Numbered from the stretch's first letter, positions 30,744 through 40,370 are shown. The stretch: 64,000 nucleotides of DNA from Neisseria subflava (GCF_003044935.1 NZ_POXP01000001.1:1103508-1167507), one strand, 5' to 3'. Notes: generated by a model not told the origin, from the sequence alone. Numbers and translations are program-made.

Positions 30744-32747
30744 TTAAGAATGCCCTGCCAACTCTAAAGAATCCGGCAGCCATTGCGCTTCAAAGGTTTG
30801 CAAGATTGTCTGCGCCGTTGTATCCGCTTCCAGCAAATCTTGCGCCTGCTGCCGCCCTTCTTCTTGAATACGGTTGCGGCGCATCACCGGCGTTTCCCAG
30901 CCTTTATCATCCTGCCAAGGCTCGGTTTGCAGCCTTAAATTGCCAAGATGGTAGGCCTCGCTCAACGTCTGGCAGATTTTGTCCAAGCGCTCTTTATTGG
31001 CAGTGGCTTTGGCTTCATCCGTCAACGACAGCATGATTAAACCTGCTTCCGCATCATAACTCGTCCATGCCGCATTTTGCGCCAACATCTGCGCCGCGCC
31101 TAATTTACGGGCGAAGCGTTCGATAATGCTGTGCCAATTCTCTGTTTTAAACTCAGGCAAAGGAGCGAATTGAAGCTCTTCTTCATCTCCTTCCTCTTCT
31201 TCAGGCTCAGCAGACGCAACCGGCTGAGGTACTTCCATCACATCAGAACGGTGTGAATCTTCATATGTATATGCTTCATCAAAAAACGGGGGCGGAATTT
31301 CCTCATCCATATGCGGATATGCTTCCGGTTCAGGGGCCGTCTGAACTTTTGCAACAGGCAATGGCTCCGCTGCTTCTTGTATCTGTACCGTTTGAGTTTG
31401 AGGCGGCTCAGCCGACACTAGGCTCGGCATGTCTTCCCAAGGCGGTACATCCGCCTCTTGTTGCTGAATAGGCTGAACGGTTTCTTCAGACGGCCTTTCA
31501 ACGATATCCTGTTTGCTCGGAACAGCCCCTTTCTCAACCGCCGGTGCTGCTATCGGCTCAGATTTCGGCAGCTGAAAAGGCTTTTTTTCGGCCTCAGCTT
31601 TCTGATGGTCGGAATGCAAATCCGTGTGTTCAATCTGACTTTGCGTATCGCAACCCGAAGCGGCCAACGGCGCAAATGCAAGCATGCGCAAAAGCGTCAT
31701 GACAAAACCGGCATACTCGTCCGGAGCCAGCGGCAAATCCTGTTTACCATGAATAGCACATTGATAATAAAGCTGAATCTGCTCGCCACTCAAAGCCTGA
31801 CTTAATCGCAGCAAAGTTTCACGTTCAGGGTCGTCATTCGCCAAGGCGGAAGGAATGGTTTGAATCAAAGCCAAACGTTGCAACAGCATGGCCAATTCTG
31901 CCAATGCGCTGTCAAAACCAATCGCTCTGGCGGACATTTCCTGAGCTTTTTCCAGCAAGGCCTCACCGTTTTGATTGATGATTCCTTCAAGCAATTCAAA
32001 CAAGTATTGTTTATCGACTGCTCCGATCATCTGGCAGACATCTTGTTCGGCAACTTTACCCGAACCCATGGCAATCGCCTGATCCAAAAGGCTCAACGCA
32101 TCGCGCATCGAACCGGCGGCGGCACGTCCCAAAAGTTGCAAAGCCTGCGGCTGATAAGGAACGTTTTCACGATCCAAGACATATGCCAAATGCTCGGCAA
32201 CCTGCTGGGTTGTCATGTTGCGCAACACAAACTGCAGACAGCGGCTCAATACGGTAATGGGGACTTTGTGCGGATCGGTGGTCGCCAAAATAAATTTAAC
32301 GTGCTCAGGCGGCTCTTCCAAAGTCTTCAGCATGGCATTGAACGCGCTTTTGGAAAGCATATGCACTTCGTCGATGATATAGACTTTGTATTTACCCGCA
32401 GTCGGCGCGTATTGCGCGTTTTCCAATACTTCGCGGATATTGTCGATACCGGTATTAGATGCCGCGTCAATTTCCAATAAATCCACATAACGGCCGCTGT
32501 CGATTTGCGTACAGCTTTCACACTGACCGCACGGCTCACCATGCACGGCATTTTCACAGTTCAAGCTCTTGGCCAAAATCCTGGCAATCGTGGTCTTGCC
32601 CACACCGCGCGTCCCTGTCAGCAGATAGGCATGGTGCAGACGGCCTTCGTCGAGCGCGTTGCGCAGAGCTTTGACGACGTGTTCCTGACCGACCAAATCG
32701 GCAAAGGTTTTCGGACGCCATTTTCGTGCAAGAACTTGATAAGCCAT
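30744..32747 (-). CDS. dnaX: DNA polymerase III subunit tau (and probably gamma)
   Basis: Clamp-loader ATPase that links polymerase cores and the helicase. 667 residues. Walker A GTRGVGKTT (near 45), a four-cysteine zinc site (C-x8-C-x2-C-x2-C, CENAVHGEPCGQCESC), Walker B IIDEVHMLS (near 128), and the arginine-finger region SRC. A Pro/Glu/Gln-rich linker (about 375-530) precedes the tau-only C-terminal domain. A heptamer A AAA AAG at codons 387-389 allows a -1 frameshift with a stop seven codons later (see separate entry). Upstream of ybaB. Confidence 0.97.
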   Translation of the reverse strand: MAYQVLARKWRPKTFADLVGQEHVVKALRNALDEGRLHHAYLLTGTRGVGKTTIARILAKSLNCENAVHGEPCGQCESCTQIDSGRYVDLLEIDAASNTGIDNIREVLENAQYAPTAGKYKVYIIDEVHMLSKSAFNAMLKTLEEPPEHVKFILATTDPHKVPITVLSRCLQFVLRNMTTQQVAEHLAYVLDRENVPYQPQALQLLGRAAAGSMRDALSLLDQAIAMGSGKVAEQDVCQMIGAVDKQYLFELLEGIINQNGEALLEKAQEMSARAIGFDSALAELAMLLQRLALIQTIPSALANDDPERETLLRLSQALSGEQIQLYYQCAIHGKQDLPLAPDEYAGFVMTLLRMLAFAPLAASGCDTQSQIEHTDLHSDHQKAEAEKKPFQLPKSEPIAAPAVEKGAVPSKQDIVERPSEETVQPIQQQEADVPPWEDMPSLVSAEPPQTQTVQIQEAAEPLPVAKVQTAPEPEAYPHMDEEIPPPFFDEAYTYEDSHRSDVMEVPQPVASAEPEEEEGDEEELQFAPLPEFKTENWHSIIERFARKLGAAQMLAQNAAWTSYDAEAGLIMLSLTDEAKATANKERLDKICQTLSEAYHLGNLRLQTEPWQDDKGWETPVMRRNRIQEEGRQQAQDLLEADTTAQTILQTFEAQWLPDSLELAGHS
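31581..31587 (-). promoter_or_regulatory. Programmed -1 frameshift site in dnaX
   Basis: Read on the minus strand the message is GCC GAA AAA AAG CCT in the dnaX frame, which contains the slippery heptamer A AAA AAG in the same phase as in E. coli dnaX. After a -1 shift the next codons are GCC TTT TCA GCT GCC GAA ATC TGA, giving a product of about 396 residues, the expected form of gamma. A GAGG lies four bases upstream as a possible stimulator; the downstream hairpin (GCTGC...GCAGC) is weak. Confidence 0.65.
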
Positions 32748-32775
32748 GTTGTTTCTCTACGGGAAATAAATCGGA

Positions 32776-32814
32776 AGGCCGTCTGAAAAGAATTATCCGC
32801 TTTTCAGACGGCCT
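32776..32814. repeat. DUS inverted pair upstream of dnaX
   Basis: AGGCCGTCTGAAAAG and CTTTTCAGACGGCCT pair around a 9-base loop between dnaX and the divergent mutarotase gene, about 30 bases upstream of the dnaX start codon. No gene ends here, so it is not an obvious terminator. Confidence 0.65.
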
Positions 32815-32945
32815 CAGAAAATGGCATATATTCTAGCATTTTTTTGATTTTTATTAAGGATTTTCTATCAAGCCCACAGCGACAGCATGTCATCTCAATG
32901 TTAGAATGCTACATAAATGATAAACAATTTAAAGCTTAAATCATT

Positions 32946-33659
32946 ATGTCTGAAATCATACTACGCAACCAATCAGCCACTATGAAAGTTAATACAATGG
33001 GCGGATATATTGATTCTCTGATTCTGAAAGGACGGGAAGTCTTATTTCCGAAAACCAGCGTCCAAGTCGCCAATGACACAAAATTACGCGGTGGCATGCA
33101 CGTTTGCTTACCCCAATTCGGACCGGACAGCAAAAATCATCTGGCCCAACATGGTTTCGGCAGAACTTCAGACTGGGAAATCCGCCATCAAAATGAATCG
33201 GATATCGGCTTAAAATTAATCAGCACAGAAAAAGGCTATGAACACGTCGAATGGTTGCTTGATTACAGTCTGCCTAACGAAAATGAAGCCATCGCCATCC
33301 TAACTGTCTGCAATTACGGCGAATCACCCGTCCGCACGTCCCCAGGATTCCACCCCTACTTTACCGCCGCCGGCACACAATTTGATTTCAACGGCGCCCC
33401 ATACGATGCCGACTATATCTCCCATACCGAATTTGTTTCCTCCGACCAGGATGCACACGTTGCATTTGACGGCTTGAAACTGGATATCCGTACCCACAAT
33501 CTGCCTGTGTATGCCCTTTGGAGCGATCGAAACGGTCAATATACTTGTGCAGAGCCAACCGCAGAAGGCAATGCGTTTTTATCCCCTGCCCGAGGAGGAC
33601 AGTTTGTTTCAGGACACAGCAAAAAACGTTACGCCATGAAAATCAGACTGATAGCTTAA
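32946..33659 (+). CDS. Aldose 1-epimerase family protein (hexose-6-phosphate mutarotase-like)
   Basis: 237 residues of the galactose mutarotase fold. Expected active-site elements are present: an Arg in KLRGGMHVCLPQFGP, HGFGRTSDWE, and the histidine in SPGFHPYF (near residue 138), with a late acidic segment CAEPTAE. The short length and RGG/FGP layout match YeaD-type glucose-6-phosphate 1-epimerases more than secreted GalM. Single gene with a plain terminator. Substrate not provable from sequence. Confidence 0.8.
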   Translation: MSEIILRNQSATMKVNTMGGYIDSLILKGREVLFPKTSVQVANDTKLRGGMHVCLPQFGPDSKNHLAQHGFGRTSDWEIRHQNESDIGLKLISTEKGYEHVEWLLDYSLPNENEAIAILTVCNYGESPVRTSPGFHPYFTAAGTQFDFNGAPYDADYISHTEFVSSDQDAHVAFDGLKLDIRTHNLPVYALWSDRNGQYTCAEPTAEGNAFLSPARGGQFVSGHSKKRYAMKIRLIA

Positions 33660-33684
33660 CCCCCTTTACAAATCCTCGATATTT

Positions 33685-33709
33685 AAAAACCACCCCAAAG
33701 GGTGGTTTT
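33685..33709. terminator. Bidirectional terminator between mutarotase and mltB genes
   Basis: AAAACCACCC and GGGTGGTTTT around a 4-base loop, with A and T runs on both sides; convergent genes end on each side. Not DUS-based. Confidence 0.9.
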
Positions 33710-33717
33710 CTTATGGC

Positions 33718-34797
33718 TTACAGGCCATTGTTATTGATTGCATTCGCAATATCGCGTACCGCTGTTACATACATGCGGCTGTGGTTGTATTGCCATACTG
33801 TGTAGAAGTTATTCAGGCCCAAATAGTATTCAAATACGCCCGGGCTGGTTTCCAAAGCATACAATACAGCCTTTTCATTATCCGCAACAGCAGCTTGAGG
33901 CACGACACCCAAAGCTTTGAAATCCGCAACAGTACGTGTCAAAGCAGTTTTCTCATCGATAATCGCCTGCAAGTGCGGAGTAATCGTCAGACTTACCGGC
34001 ACAACCATCTTACCGCCGGTCTGCCAGCCATGCTGTTTCATATAATTGGCGACAGAAGCCGCCACATCGCCAACATTATTCCAAATATCACGATGCCCGT
34101 CACCATCATAGTCCACCGCCCATTTACGGTAGCTTGAAGGCATAAATTGCGGCATGCCCATCGCGCCGGCATAGCTGCCTTTAAAGTCAAAGATATTTTC
34201 TTTTTCTTCTTTTGCCATCAGCAAAAGTTCGCTCAATTCGTTTTGGAAAAATTCGGCACGGCGGGGATAATCAAAGGCCAATGTACTCAAGGCATCGGCA
34301 ACGCGGAAGCTGCCCGTATTTTTGCCGTAATTGGTTTCAATACCGAGAATCGCCACAATCAATTCGGCAGGTACGCCGTATTTGCGCGCCACATCATCGA
34401 TTACGGCACGGTTTGCCGCATAGAATTGTCTGCCGCCGTTAAATTTGGCTGCACCGGAGTTACCGGTGCGGAATTCATACCACGGACGCGAAGTGCTTGG
34501 GCGGTACATAATGGTAATAATATTGCCTTTATACACCACGCCATTAAAGAAATTACGCAATTCTTCCGCACTGAAACGACGGTTTTTCACTTCATATTGG
34601 ATAAACTGCTGAACATTGACGTTTTCATTAAAACCGCTACTGGCAACAGATTCAGCCGCAGCATCAAATACAGGTCGTTTTGCAGAGGAAACAGGCTCGA
34701 CAGGTTTTGCCGTATCAACAGCAGGCTTTTGCGGAGTGCCGCATGAAGCTAAAGCCAAAGCAGTCAGACCTATCCCAAAAATTTTAATTTTATTCAT
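33718..34797 (-). CDS. mltB: Lytic murein transglycosylase B (lipoprotein)
   Basis: Outer-membrane lipoprotein that cleaves peptidoglycan glycan strands to 1,6-anhydro ends. 359 residues. Lipobox LASC near residue 18; catalytic glutamate in VAILGIETNYGKNTGSF (near 157); then the family blocks GAMGMPQFMPSSY and DYDGDGHRDIWNNVGDVAASVANY. I used the ATG of MNKIKIFGIG; the frame continues 51 codons upstream without family similarity. C-terminal NNFYTVWQYNHSRMY is conserved in MltB. Confidence 0.94.
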   Translation of the reverse strand: MNKIKIFGIGLTALALASCGTPQKPAVDTAKPVEPVSSAKRPVFDAAAESVASSGFNENVNVQQFIQYEVKNRRFSAEELRNFFNGVVYKGNIITIMYRPSTSRPWYEFRTGNSGAAKFNGGRQFYAANRAVIDDVARKYGVPAELIVAILGIETNYGKNTGSFRVADALSTLAFDYPRRAEFFQNELSELLLMAKEEKENIFDFKGSYAGAMGMPQFMPSSYRKWAVDYDGDGHRDIWNNVGDVAASVANYMKQHGWQTGGKMVVPVSLTITPHLQAIIDEKTALTRTVADFKALGVVPQAAVADNEKAVLYALETSPGVFEYYLGLNNFYTVWQYNHSRMYVTAVRDIANAINNNGL

Positions 34798-34948
34798 AAA
34801 TAATCTCTTTACTAAATAATACGACAAACCCGAACACGAATGAATATTCGGACAATACATCATCTCTCTATGCCAACCGCCATACTTTTTAATCAGCCAA
34901 AAATATAAACAACTCGGCACCGATTTGCTTCGGCTCAAACACATAAAC

Positions 34949-34994
34949 AAGGCCGTCTGAAATCCAAGGAAACCCTTGATTTTCAGACGGCCTT
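34949..34994. terminator. Terminator of the rpsF-rplI operon
   Basis: AAGGCCGTCTGAAAT and ATTTTCAGACGGCCTT with a loop that holds a second short inverted repeat (CAAGG...CCTTG), 11 bases past the rplI stop. Confidence 0.82.
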
Positions 34995-35005
34995 GAATGA
35001 ATCAA

Positions 35006-35458
35006 TTACTCAGCGGCTGCAACAACAGCAACGGTAATTTTAGCAACAGCGTCAGTGTGCAGAGCCACTTCAACTTCGTATTCGCCAACAGCTTTCAAAG
35101 GACCGTTAGGCAGACGTACGTTTGCTTTAGCAGCTTGGATACCGGCAGCAACAATCGCTTCAGCGATATCAGCATTGGTAACAGAACCGAACAGACGACC
35201 ATCAACACCGGCTTTTTGAGCAACAGTAATGGTTTGGCCTTCCAGTTTTTCTTGACGTGCTTTAGCATCAGCCAAGATTTCAGCTTGTTTGGCTTCCAAT
35301 TCAGCACGACGTGCTTCGAATTCTTTCATGTTGGCTTCGGTTGCACGTTTTGCTTTACCAGCAGGGATCAGGAAGTTGCGTGCGTAACCGTTTTTAACGG
35401 TAACGATGTCACCCAAGTTACCCAGACCGCCGATTTTTTCTAACAGAATAATTTGCAT
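35006..35458 (-). CDS. rplI: 50S ribosomal protein L9
   Basis: 150 residues. The N-terminal rRNA-binding domain ([19 protein letters not shown], then [12 protein letters not shown]) is followed by the long connecting helix (about 40-75, Ala/Glu/Lys-rich) and the C-terminal domain. Last gene of rpsF-priB-rpsR-rplI. Confidence 0.98.
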   Translation of the reverse strand: MQIILLEKIGGLGNLGDIVTVKNGYARNFLIPAGKAKRATEANMKEFEARRAELEAKQAEILADAKARQEKLEGQTITVAQKAGVDGRLFGSVTNADIAEAIVAAGIQAAKANVRLPNGPLKAVGEYEVEVALHTDAVAKITVAVVAAAE

Positions 35459-35474
35459 GATTTAAACTCCAAAA

Positions 35475-35705
35475 TTATTTGTGTTGATCGGTGTAAGGCA
35501 ACAGAGCCAGGAAACGGGCACGTTTCACAGCAGTAGCCAACTGACGTTGGTAGTGTGCTTTAGTACCAGTAATGCGGGCAGGGATGATTTTGCCGTTTTC
35601 AGAGATGAAGTCTTTCAACAAATCAACTTGTTTGTAATCAACTTCTTGGATTTTTTCAGCCGTAAAGCGGCAGAATTTTCTACGTTTGAATGATTGACGA
35701 GCCAT
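35475..35705 (-). CDS. rpsR: 30S ribosomal protein S18
   Basis: 76 residues: basic N-terminus [12 protein letters not shown], then the family block [36 protein letters not shown]. Binds with S6 to the platform of the 30S subunit. 6 bases downstream of priB. Confidence 0.98.
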   Translation of the reverse strand: MARQSFKRRKFCRFTAEKIQEVDYKQVDLLKDFISENGKIIPARITGTKAHYQRQLATAVKRARFLALLPYTDQHK

Positions 35706-35711
35706 TGTCGT

Positions 35712-36008
35712 TTAACCTTTATATTCTTTAATGTTCTGTATGCGTAGTACCGGCTTGGGGAAGCGTTGGCTGCGTTGCGCCAAAAAACCTTCCGACTCGA
35801 TGATGGCATCTTGCCGATACTGCCATTCCTCAGCCTGCTTACCTAAAATCCGCGCAGGAATTTCAAATTTGACCAGACATTTCTGTCCGTTTTCTTCCTG
35901 CCAAGATTCATGTTGCAACACAACATCTAAAACAGGAATTCCTGCCGGCGTATATCTCAAAGGCTGAACCTGTAAAATACGGGCGGTAAGCTTAATCAGA
36001 TTGTTCAA
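35712..36008 (-). CDS. priB: Primosomal replication protein PriB
   Basis: 98-residue OB-fold protein that helps PriA restart stalled replication forks; the neisserial protein is known to stimulate PriA more than it binds DNA. Visible features are the [28 protein letters not shown] opening (N-terminal strands) and the later [12 protein letters not shown]. Placed between rpsF and rpsR, its conserved beta/gammaproteobacterial position. Starts two bases after... the rpsF stop lies directly beyond, so the genes are nearly contiguous. Confidence 0.94.
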   Translation of the reverse strand: MNNLIKLTARILQVQPLRYTPAGIPVLDVVLQHESWQEENGQKCLVKFEIPARILGKQAEEWQYRQDAIIESEGFLAQRSQRFPKPVLRIQNIKEYKG

Positions 36009-36010
36009 TC

Positions 36011-36382
36011 TTATTCGACTGCTGCAACTTCTTCAGCTGCACCGTTCAGCAAGTTTTTTGCTTTTTCGCCTCCCAGCATTGGGGAAGCTTCAGTTACAGC
36101 GTGTTTTGTTTTGATGGTCAGGTGACGCAGTACGGCATCATTGAAGCGGAAAGCAGTTTCCAGCTCTTCAACCACTTCAGGAGTAGTTTCGATATTCATC
36201 AAAACATAGTGTGCTTTGTGGATTTTGTTGATTGGGTAAGCCAATTGACGACGGCCCCAGTCTTCCAAACGGTGGATTTTACCGTTGGCTTCAGTAATCA
36301 TGGTTTTGTAACGCTCAACCATAGCAGGCACTTGCTCGCTTTGATCAGGATGAACGATAAACACGATCTCGTAATGACGCAT
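36011..36382 (-). CDS. rpsF: 30S ribosomal protein S6
   Basis: 123 residues with the S6 opening [21 protein letters not shown] and the core [24 protein letters not shown]. The C-terminal tail (after about 100) is charged and low in structure. First gene of the ribosomal operon; the upstream 245 bases to hscA hold its promoter but no hexamers I would name. Confidence 0.98.
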   Translation of the reverse strand: MRHYEIVFIVHPDQSEQVPAMVERYKTMITEANGKIHRLEDWGRRQLAYPINKIHKAHYVLMNIETTPEVVEELETAFRFNDAVLRHLTIKTKHAVTEASPMLGGEKAKNLLNGAAEEVAAVE

Positions 36383-36627
36383 GTTATCTCCTTATGGATG
36401 ATTAAAAACAGCCTTTCACCATGCGAAGTAAAAGGCAAGGCAAAGAGGCTGAATTTTATCCGCATTTCTTAAAAAATACAAGTCCGGATTCAAAATCCAC
36501 TTTCTTTTCAATCAAAAAACAACATTAGGCCTTATGGTTATTTCCTAGCAAACTACTCAACTATCTGCCAAAAATCTGCTAAAATCTGCCCCATCCTAAT
36601 AAATACAGCATCAGAAGGCACACAATC

Positions 36628-38487
36628 ATGGCTCTTTTGCAGATTTCCGAACCCGGCATGTCCGCCGCCCCCCATCAACACCGCCTCGCCGTAGGCATTG
36701 ATTTAGGCACAACCAACAGCTTGGTAGCCACCGTACGCAGCGGCAGCGCAGTCTGCCTGCCCGATTCAGACGGCCGCACCACCCTACCTTCAGTTGTCCG
36801 TTATTTGGATGGCGGAGTTGAAGTCGGCAAAAACGCCCTTTCTGCCCAAAAAACCGATCCGCTAAATACAGTCAGCTCCGCCAAACGCCTGATCGGCCGT
36901 ACCCTTACCGACCTCGCACAAGAGGCGCAATACCTGCCCTATCGATTTACACCCAATGAGCGCGTGGTCGAGTTAAACACCCGTCAAGGTGCAAAAACGC
37001 CTATCGAAGTATCTGCAGAAATCCTCAAAGCCCTCAAATCTCGTGCTGAAGAAACATTGGGCGGCGATTTGGTCGGTGCCGTCATTACTGTACCCGCTTA
37101 TTTTGACGATGCCCAACGTCAAGCTACCAAAGATGCCGCGCGCTTGGCAGGCTTGAATGTCTTGCGCCTCCTCAACGAGCCGACTGCCGCCGCAATCGCC
37201 TACGGACTGGACAACGCCTCAGAAGGCACGTTTGTCGTTTACGACTTAGGCGGTGGCACATTCGACGTATCCGTATTGCAACTGACCAAAGGTCTGTTTG
37301 AGGTTAAAGCTACCGGCGGCAACAGCGCATTGGGCGGCGACGACTTCGACCATCGTTTGTTCTGCCACCTGCTCGAACAAAACAACCTTTCCAAACTCAA
37401 CGAACAAGACAGCCAGCTTCTGCTTTCCCTTGTCCGTAGCGCCAAAGAAAAACTGACCACTCAAACCGAAGCCGTCATTGAAACCACACTTTCAGACGGC
37501 CATAAAGTTCATACCGTCATTACCCGCCAAGAGTTTCACAACCTGACCCAAAATCTGGTACAAAAAACCATCGAACCCGTCAAACAGGCTTTGAAAGATG
37601 CCGGCGTGACCAAGGCAGATGTCAAGGGCGTGATTATGGTTGGTGGCTCTACCCGCATGTTGCACGTTCAACAAGCAGTTGCCACATTCTTTGGTCAAAC
37701 CCCACTGAATAACCTCAACCCTGACGAAGTCGTCGCGCTCGGCGCCGCCATACAGGCAAATGTCCTTGCCGGTAACAAAACCGACGGCGAATGGCTGCTG
37801 CTGGACGTTACACCTTTGTCGCTTGGTTTGGAAACCTACGGCGGTCTTGCCGAAAAAATCATCCCGCGCAACTCCACCATTCCTACCGCACGCGCGCAGG
37901 ACTTCACCACTTTCAAAGACGGTCAAACCGCCATGACGATACACGTCGTACAAGGCGAGCGCGAACTCGTTTCCGACTGCCGCAGCCTTGCCAAATTTAC
38001 TCTGCGCGGCATTCCGCCCATGACCGCAGGTGCAGCGCGTATCCGCGTGACCTTCCAAGTTGATGCCGACGGATTGCTGTCCGTTTCCGCACAAGAACAA
38101 AGCACCGGCGTACAGGCGCAAATCGAAGTCAAACCTTCCTACGGTTTGGACGACAGCACCATCACCCAAATGCTCAAAGACAGCATGAGCAACGCTGCCG
38201 AAGACATGGCCGCACGCGCACGCGCCGAAGCCGTGGTCGAAGCAGAAAGCCTGACCGATGCCGTCAACGCCGCCCTTGAGTTGGATAGCGATTTGTTGGA
38301 AGCCGAAGAATTGCAACAAATTCAACAAGACATCGCCAACTTGCAAGGCCGTCTGAAAGACGGCAAAGCCGAAGACATCCGTGCCGCCGTTGCCAAACTC
38401 AGCCACAGTACCGACAACTTCGCCGCCAAGCGCATGAACCGTAACATCCAACGCGCGTTAACAGGGCAAAGCGTTGATAATATTTGA
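36628..38487 (+). CDS. hscA: Fe-S assembly chaperone HscA
   Basis: Specialised Hsp70 that works with HscB to move clusters from IscU. 619 residues. ATPase signatures are [11 protein letters not shown] (near 26), [15 protein letters not shown] (near 205) and [12 protein letters not shown] (near 340); the substrate domain follows from about 390. Short of DnaK by its C-terminal tail, as expected for HscA. hscB is not adjacent. Downstream come a Pyr_excise-type gene and fdx on the same strand. Three uptake sequences lie inside the gene (near 36767, 37492, 38347). Confidence 0.96.
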   Translation: MALLQISEPGMSAAPHQHRLAVGIDLGTTNSLVATVRSGSAVCLPDSDGRTTLPSVVRYLDGGVEVGKNALSAQKTDPLNTVSSAKRLIGRTLTDLAQEAQYLPYRFTPNERVVELNTRQGAKTPIEVSAEILKALKSRAEETLGGDLVGAVITVPAYFDDAQRQATKDAARLAGLNVLRLLNEPTAAAIAYGLDNASEGTFVVYDLGGGTFDVSVLQLTKGLFEVKATGGNSALGGDDFDHRLFCHLLEQNNLSKLNEQDSQLLLSLVRSAKEKLTTQTEAVIETTLSDGHKVHTVITRQEFHNLTQNLVQKTIEPVKQALKDAGVTKADVKGVIMVGGSTRMLHVQQAVATFFGQTPLNNLNPDEVVALGAAIQANVLAGNKTDGEWLLLDVTPLSLGLETYGGLAEKIIPRNSTIPTARAQDFTTFKDGQTAMTIHVVQGERELVSDCRSLAKFTLRGIPPMTAGAARIRVTFQVDADGLLSVSAQEQSTGVQAQIEVKPSYGLDDSTITQMLKDSMSNAAEDMAARARAEAVVEAESLTDAVNAALELDSDLLEAEELQQIQQDIANLQGRLKDGKAEDIRAAVAKLSHSTDNFAAKRMNRNIQRALTGQSVDNI

Positions 38488-38566
38488 TGCCTAAACAGTT
38501 TCAGACGGCCTCGGAAGATACAAAGGTCGTTTATCTAAATATCCAAAAACTGAAACGATTTCTTTT

Positions 38567-38929
38567 ATGCGACTCTGGCACCAAACCCTTATCCCCCTAC
38601 TCCCCCGTGCCCAGCTTTTGGGGCAACACCGCGAATGCGCCGCTTTACGCGGAGCGGGCTGGGGCAGGCCGCATGCGACGGTTAATTACGTTTTTACCCA
38701 TTCGCCCTACAAACTCTATCTATATCACGCGTTGATTATGGAAGAGATGAAAAAGCGCGGTTACAAACCCGATGCTTTATGGAAAGACCCGCTATATCGC
38801 GGTAAAGCCGTTGCCCCATACCATTCGCACGCAGCTGAAACAGCTACTTCGCCGATTTATGCCGAACATGATGATGCTTATCTGGACGAGTGTTTGGAAA
38901 ATTTAAGAAGTAAAGGCATCATGTTATAA
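38567..38929 (+). CDS. Pyr_excise/TIGR02328-type protein
   Basis: 120 residues. It begins MRLWHQTLIPLLPRAQLLGQHRECAALRG, the pattern of small bacterial proteins grouped with pyrimidine-dimer DNA glycosylases (Pyr_excise family, T4 endonuclease V-like). The T4 enzyme uses Thr2 as nucleophile; here residue 2 is Arg, so glycosylase activity cannot be assumed. The ribosome site is weak. It lies between hscA and fdx, a position normally free or held by Fe-S assembly genes, with no evident link to clusters. Confidence 0.7.
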   Translation: MRLWHQTLIPLLPRAQLLGQHRECAALRGAGWGRPHATVNYVFTHSPYKLYLYHALIMEEMKKRGYKPDALWKDPLYRGKAVAPYHSHAAETATSPIYAEHDDAYLDECLENLRSKGIML

Positions 38930-39021
38930 ACCCATTTTCCAGACAGCCTGAATATTGAATATCCAAGGCCGTCTGAAACCACTTTAACCACAACCACTCT
39001 TAAACAACCGAGACAATAAAA

Positions 39022-39363
39022 ATGCCAAAAATTACCGTACTCCCACACGCGACATTATGCCCCGAAGGCGCGGTTATCGAAGACGCACCGGAAGGTCAAA
39101 CCGTCCTTGACGTGCTGCTCGACCACGATATCGAAGTCGATCACGCCTGTGAAAAATCCTGTGCCTGCACAACCTGCCACGTGATTATCCGCAAAGGTTT
39201 TGACAGCCTGGAAGAACCAACCGAATTGGAAGAAGACCTGCTCGACCAAGCATGGGGCTTGGAAGCCGATTCACGCTTGAGCTGTCAGGCAGTCGTTGCC
39301 GATGAAGATTTGGTCGTAGAAATTCCTAAATATACGATCAACCACGCGCGTGAAGACCATTAA
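39022..39363 (+). CDS. fdx: [2Fe-2S] ferredoxin of the ISC system
   Basis: 113-residue adrenodoxin-type ferredoxin that supplies electrons for Fe-S cluster assembly. Cluster cysteines are in CEKSCACTTCHV (C-x5-C-x2-C pattern) and the distant LSCQAVV (near 92). The ligand spacing and EDLLDQAWGLEADSRLSCQ are the ISC-type signature. Downstream of hscA on the same strand, with a DUS in the gap. Confidence 0.95.
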   Translation: MPKITVLPHATLCPEGAVIEDAPEGQTVLDVLLDHDIEVDHACEKSCACTTCHVIIRKGFDSLEEPTELEEDLLDQAWGLEADSRLSCQAVVADEDLVVEIPKYTINHAREDH

Positions 39364-39377
39364 AACAAGGTTTAATG

Positions 39378-39424
39378 AAAAGGCCGTCTGAAACCATAAA
39401 TTCATGGTTTTCAGACGGCCTTTT
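39378..39424. terminator. Long DUS terminator after fdx
   Basis: AAAAGGCCGTCTGAAACCAT and ATGGTTTTCAGACGGCC(TTTT) form one of the longest stems in the window (about 20 base pairs, 6-base loop) with runs of A and T on both sides. Shared by fdx and the convergent hypothetical gene. Confidence 0.88.
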
Positions 39425-39438
39425 GGTTATGCAGCAAA

Positions 39439-40059
39439 CTATTTGATATGAGGGAAAATAAAACGCATACGTGAAATCTGCATAGAGGTCACTTTCTGCG
39501 TAGCGGAGTAATTTTCAATTTTTTCTTGCATTCTGATTCGATGCATATTGCCATTATAACGGGGAGCAGCATTCTGAGATTTGTTTACGGTCGGCAGCTC
39601 AGCCTCTGCCTTCAACACTTCCTCCGCCTCAATGGCCGAAAGTGCAGCCTCATCTCTTACCAAACCGAAACGCTCGATAATGGCATTGGCTTCATCTATA
39701 TAATGAGATTTGTCCGCGCCATTTTCCAACACTGCATCTTCAAGCACGACCGACAAATGCTTTCCGCATTTTTCGATACGCTCGGCGATGCGCGAATAAA
39801 CCATCCAACGTTTCAACCTCAATGCACCTGCATCGTCATTGGGTGAAGCAGCATCCAGTTTAATCAAGCCATAGTGCTTGCCGTAATACAGACGGAACAC
39901 CAGCTGCTTCAAACCTTCTGTTTCGTCCAGCATCCGATAAAGTTCGCGAACCAACAGCAGCAAACGGTCAAATGCGCCTGCTTTGGACAGATACTCCGGA
40001 TCATCGGAAGCGAGCGCGTAAATCAGTTTGGACAGCTTGGCGTTGAGTGCGTTATTCAT
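39439..40059 (-). CDS. Hypothetical cytoplasmic protein
   Basis: 206 residues, mostly alpha-helical, no signal peptide or membrane segment. It is Leu/Glu/Ala-rich up to about residue 155 and ends in a basic tail (NGNMHRIRMQEKI...ISRMRFIFPHIK). I do not recognise the family. The ATG of MNNALNAKLSK has an AGGA site; a start 15 codons upstream lacks one. Downstream of a 310-base gap with a Zur-like palindrome, and convergent with fdx. Confidence 0.65.
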   Translation of the reverse strand: MNNALNAKLSKLIYALASDDPEYLSKAGAFDRLLLLVRELYRMLDETEGLKQLVFRLYYGKHYGLIKLDAASPNDDAGALRLKRWMVYSRIAERIEKCGKHLSVVLEDAVLENGADKSHYIDEANAIIERFGLVRDEAALSAIEAEEVLKAEAELPTVNKSQNAAPRYNGNMHRIRMQEKIENYSATQKVTSMQISRMRFIFPHIK

Positions 40060-40370
40060 CTTTTTTCCTTTTATTTTTAAGCGATGGATTTTCTTAAGAG
40101 CCATTCCAAAAAATTTGGTTGCATAACAAAGTGTAAATTTTGTATGAAAACCAAATCATTCAAAGCGGAATAGAAAGTGTAAAACGGCAGATTCAAAGAG
40201 AATATGCCGTAAGTTTTAAGTGTCTTGCCGTATTTTAACGCAAATATGCTATTTTGTTAAAAAATAACATCATTATTTATCTGCCCATCTTCCGTAAAAC
40301 AATCTGGCAGTCCGACTTCTTCTTGATTAAAATAATTACTAATAGCCCAAACCCAATAAAGGAACACATC
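40060..40370. promoter_or_regulatory. Divergent AT-rich region upstream of iscX
   Basis: About 310 bases between the divergent hypothetical gene and iscX, without a gene. It carries the palindrome TGTTAAAAAATAACA at 40255-40269 described separately, with TTGCCG (40225-40230) and TATGCTATTTT (from 40245) before it as possible promoter parts for iscX. No DUS. Confidence 0.5.
40255..40269 (+). promoter_or_regulatory. Zur-box-like palindrome
   Basis: TGTTAAAAAATAACA matches the neisserial Zur consensus TGTTATDWDATAACA at all but the sixth base. It lies about 100 bases before iscX. AT-rich DNA makes chance matches more likely than for the znuD site. Confidence 0.35.

Noticed and set aside
34798..34950. 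N-terminal extension of mltB by 51 codons
   Set aside because: It would place the lipobox signal inside the protein; the signal start at 34797 fits.
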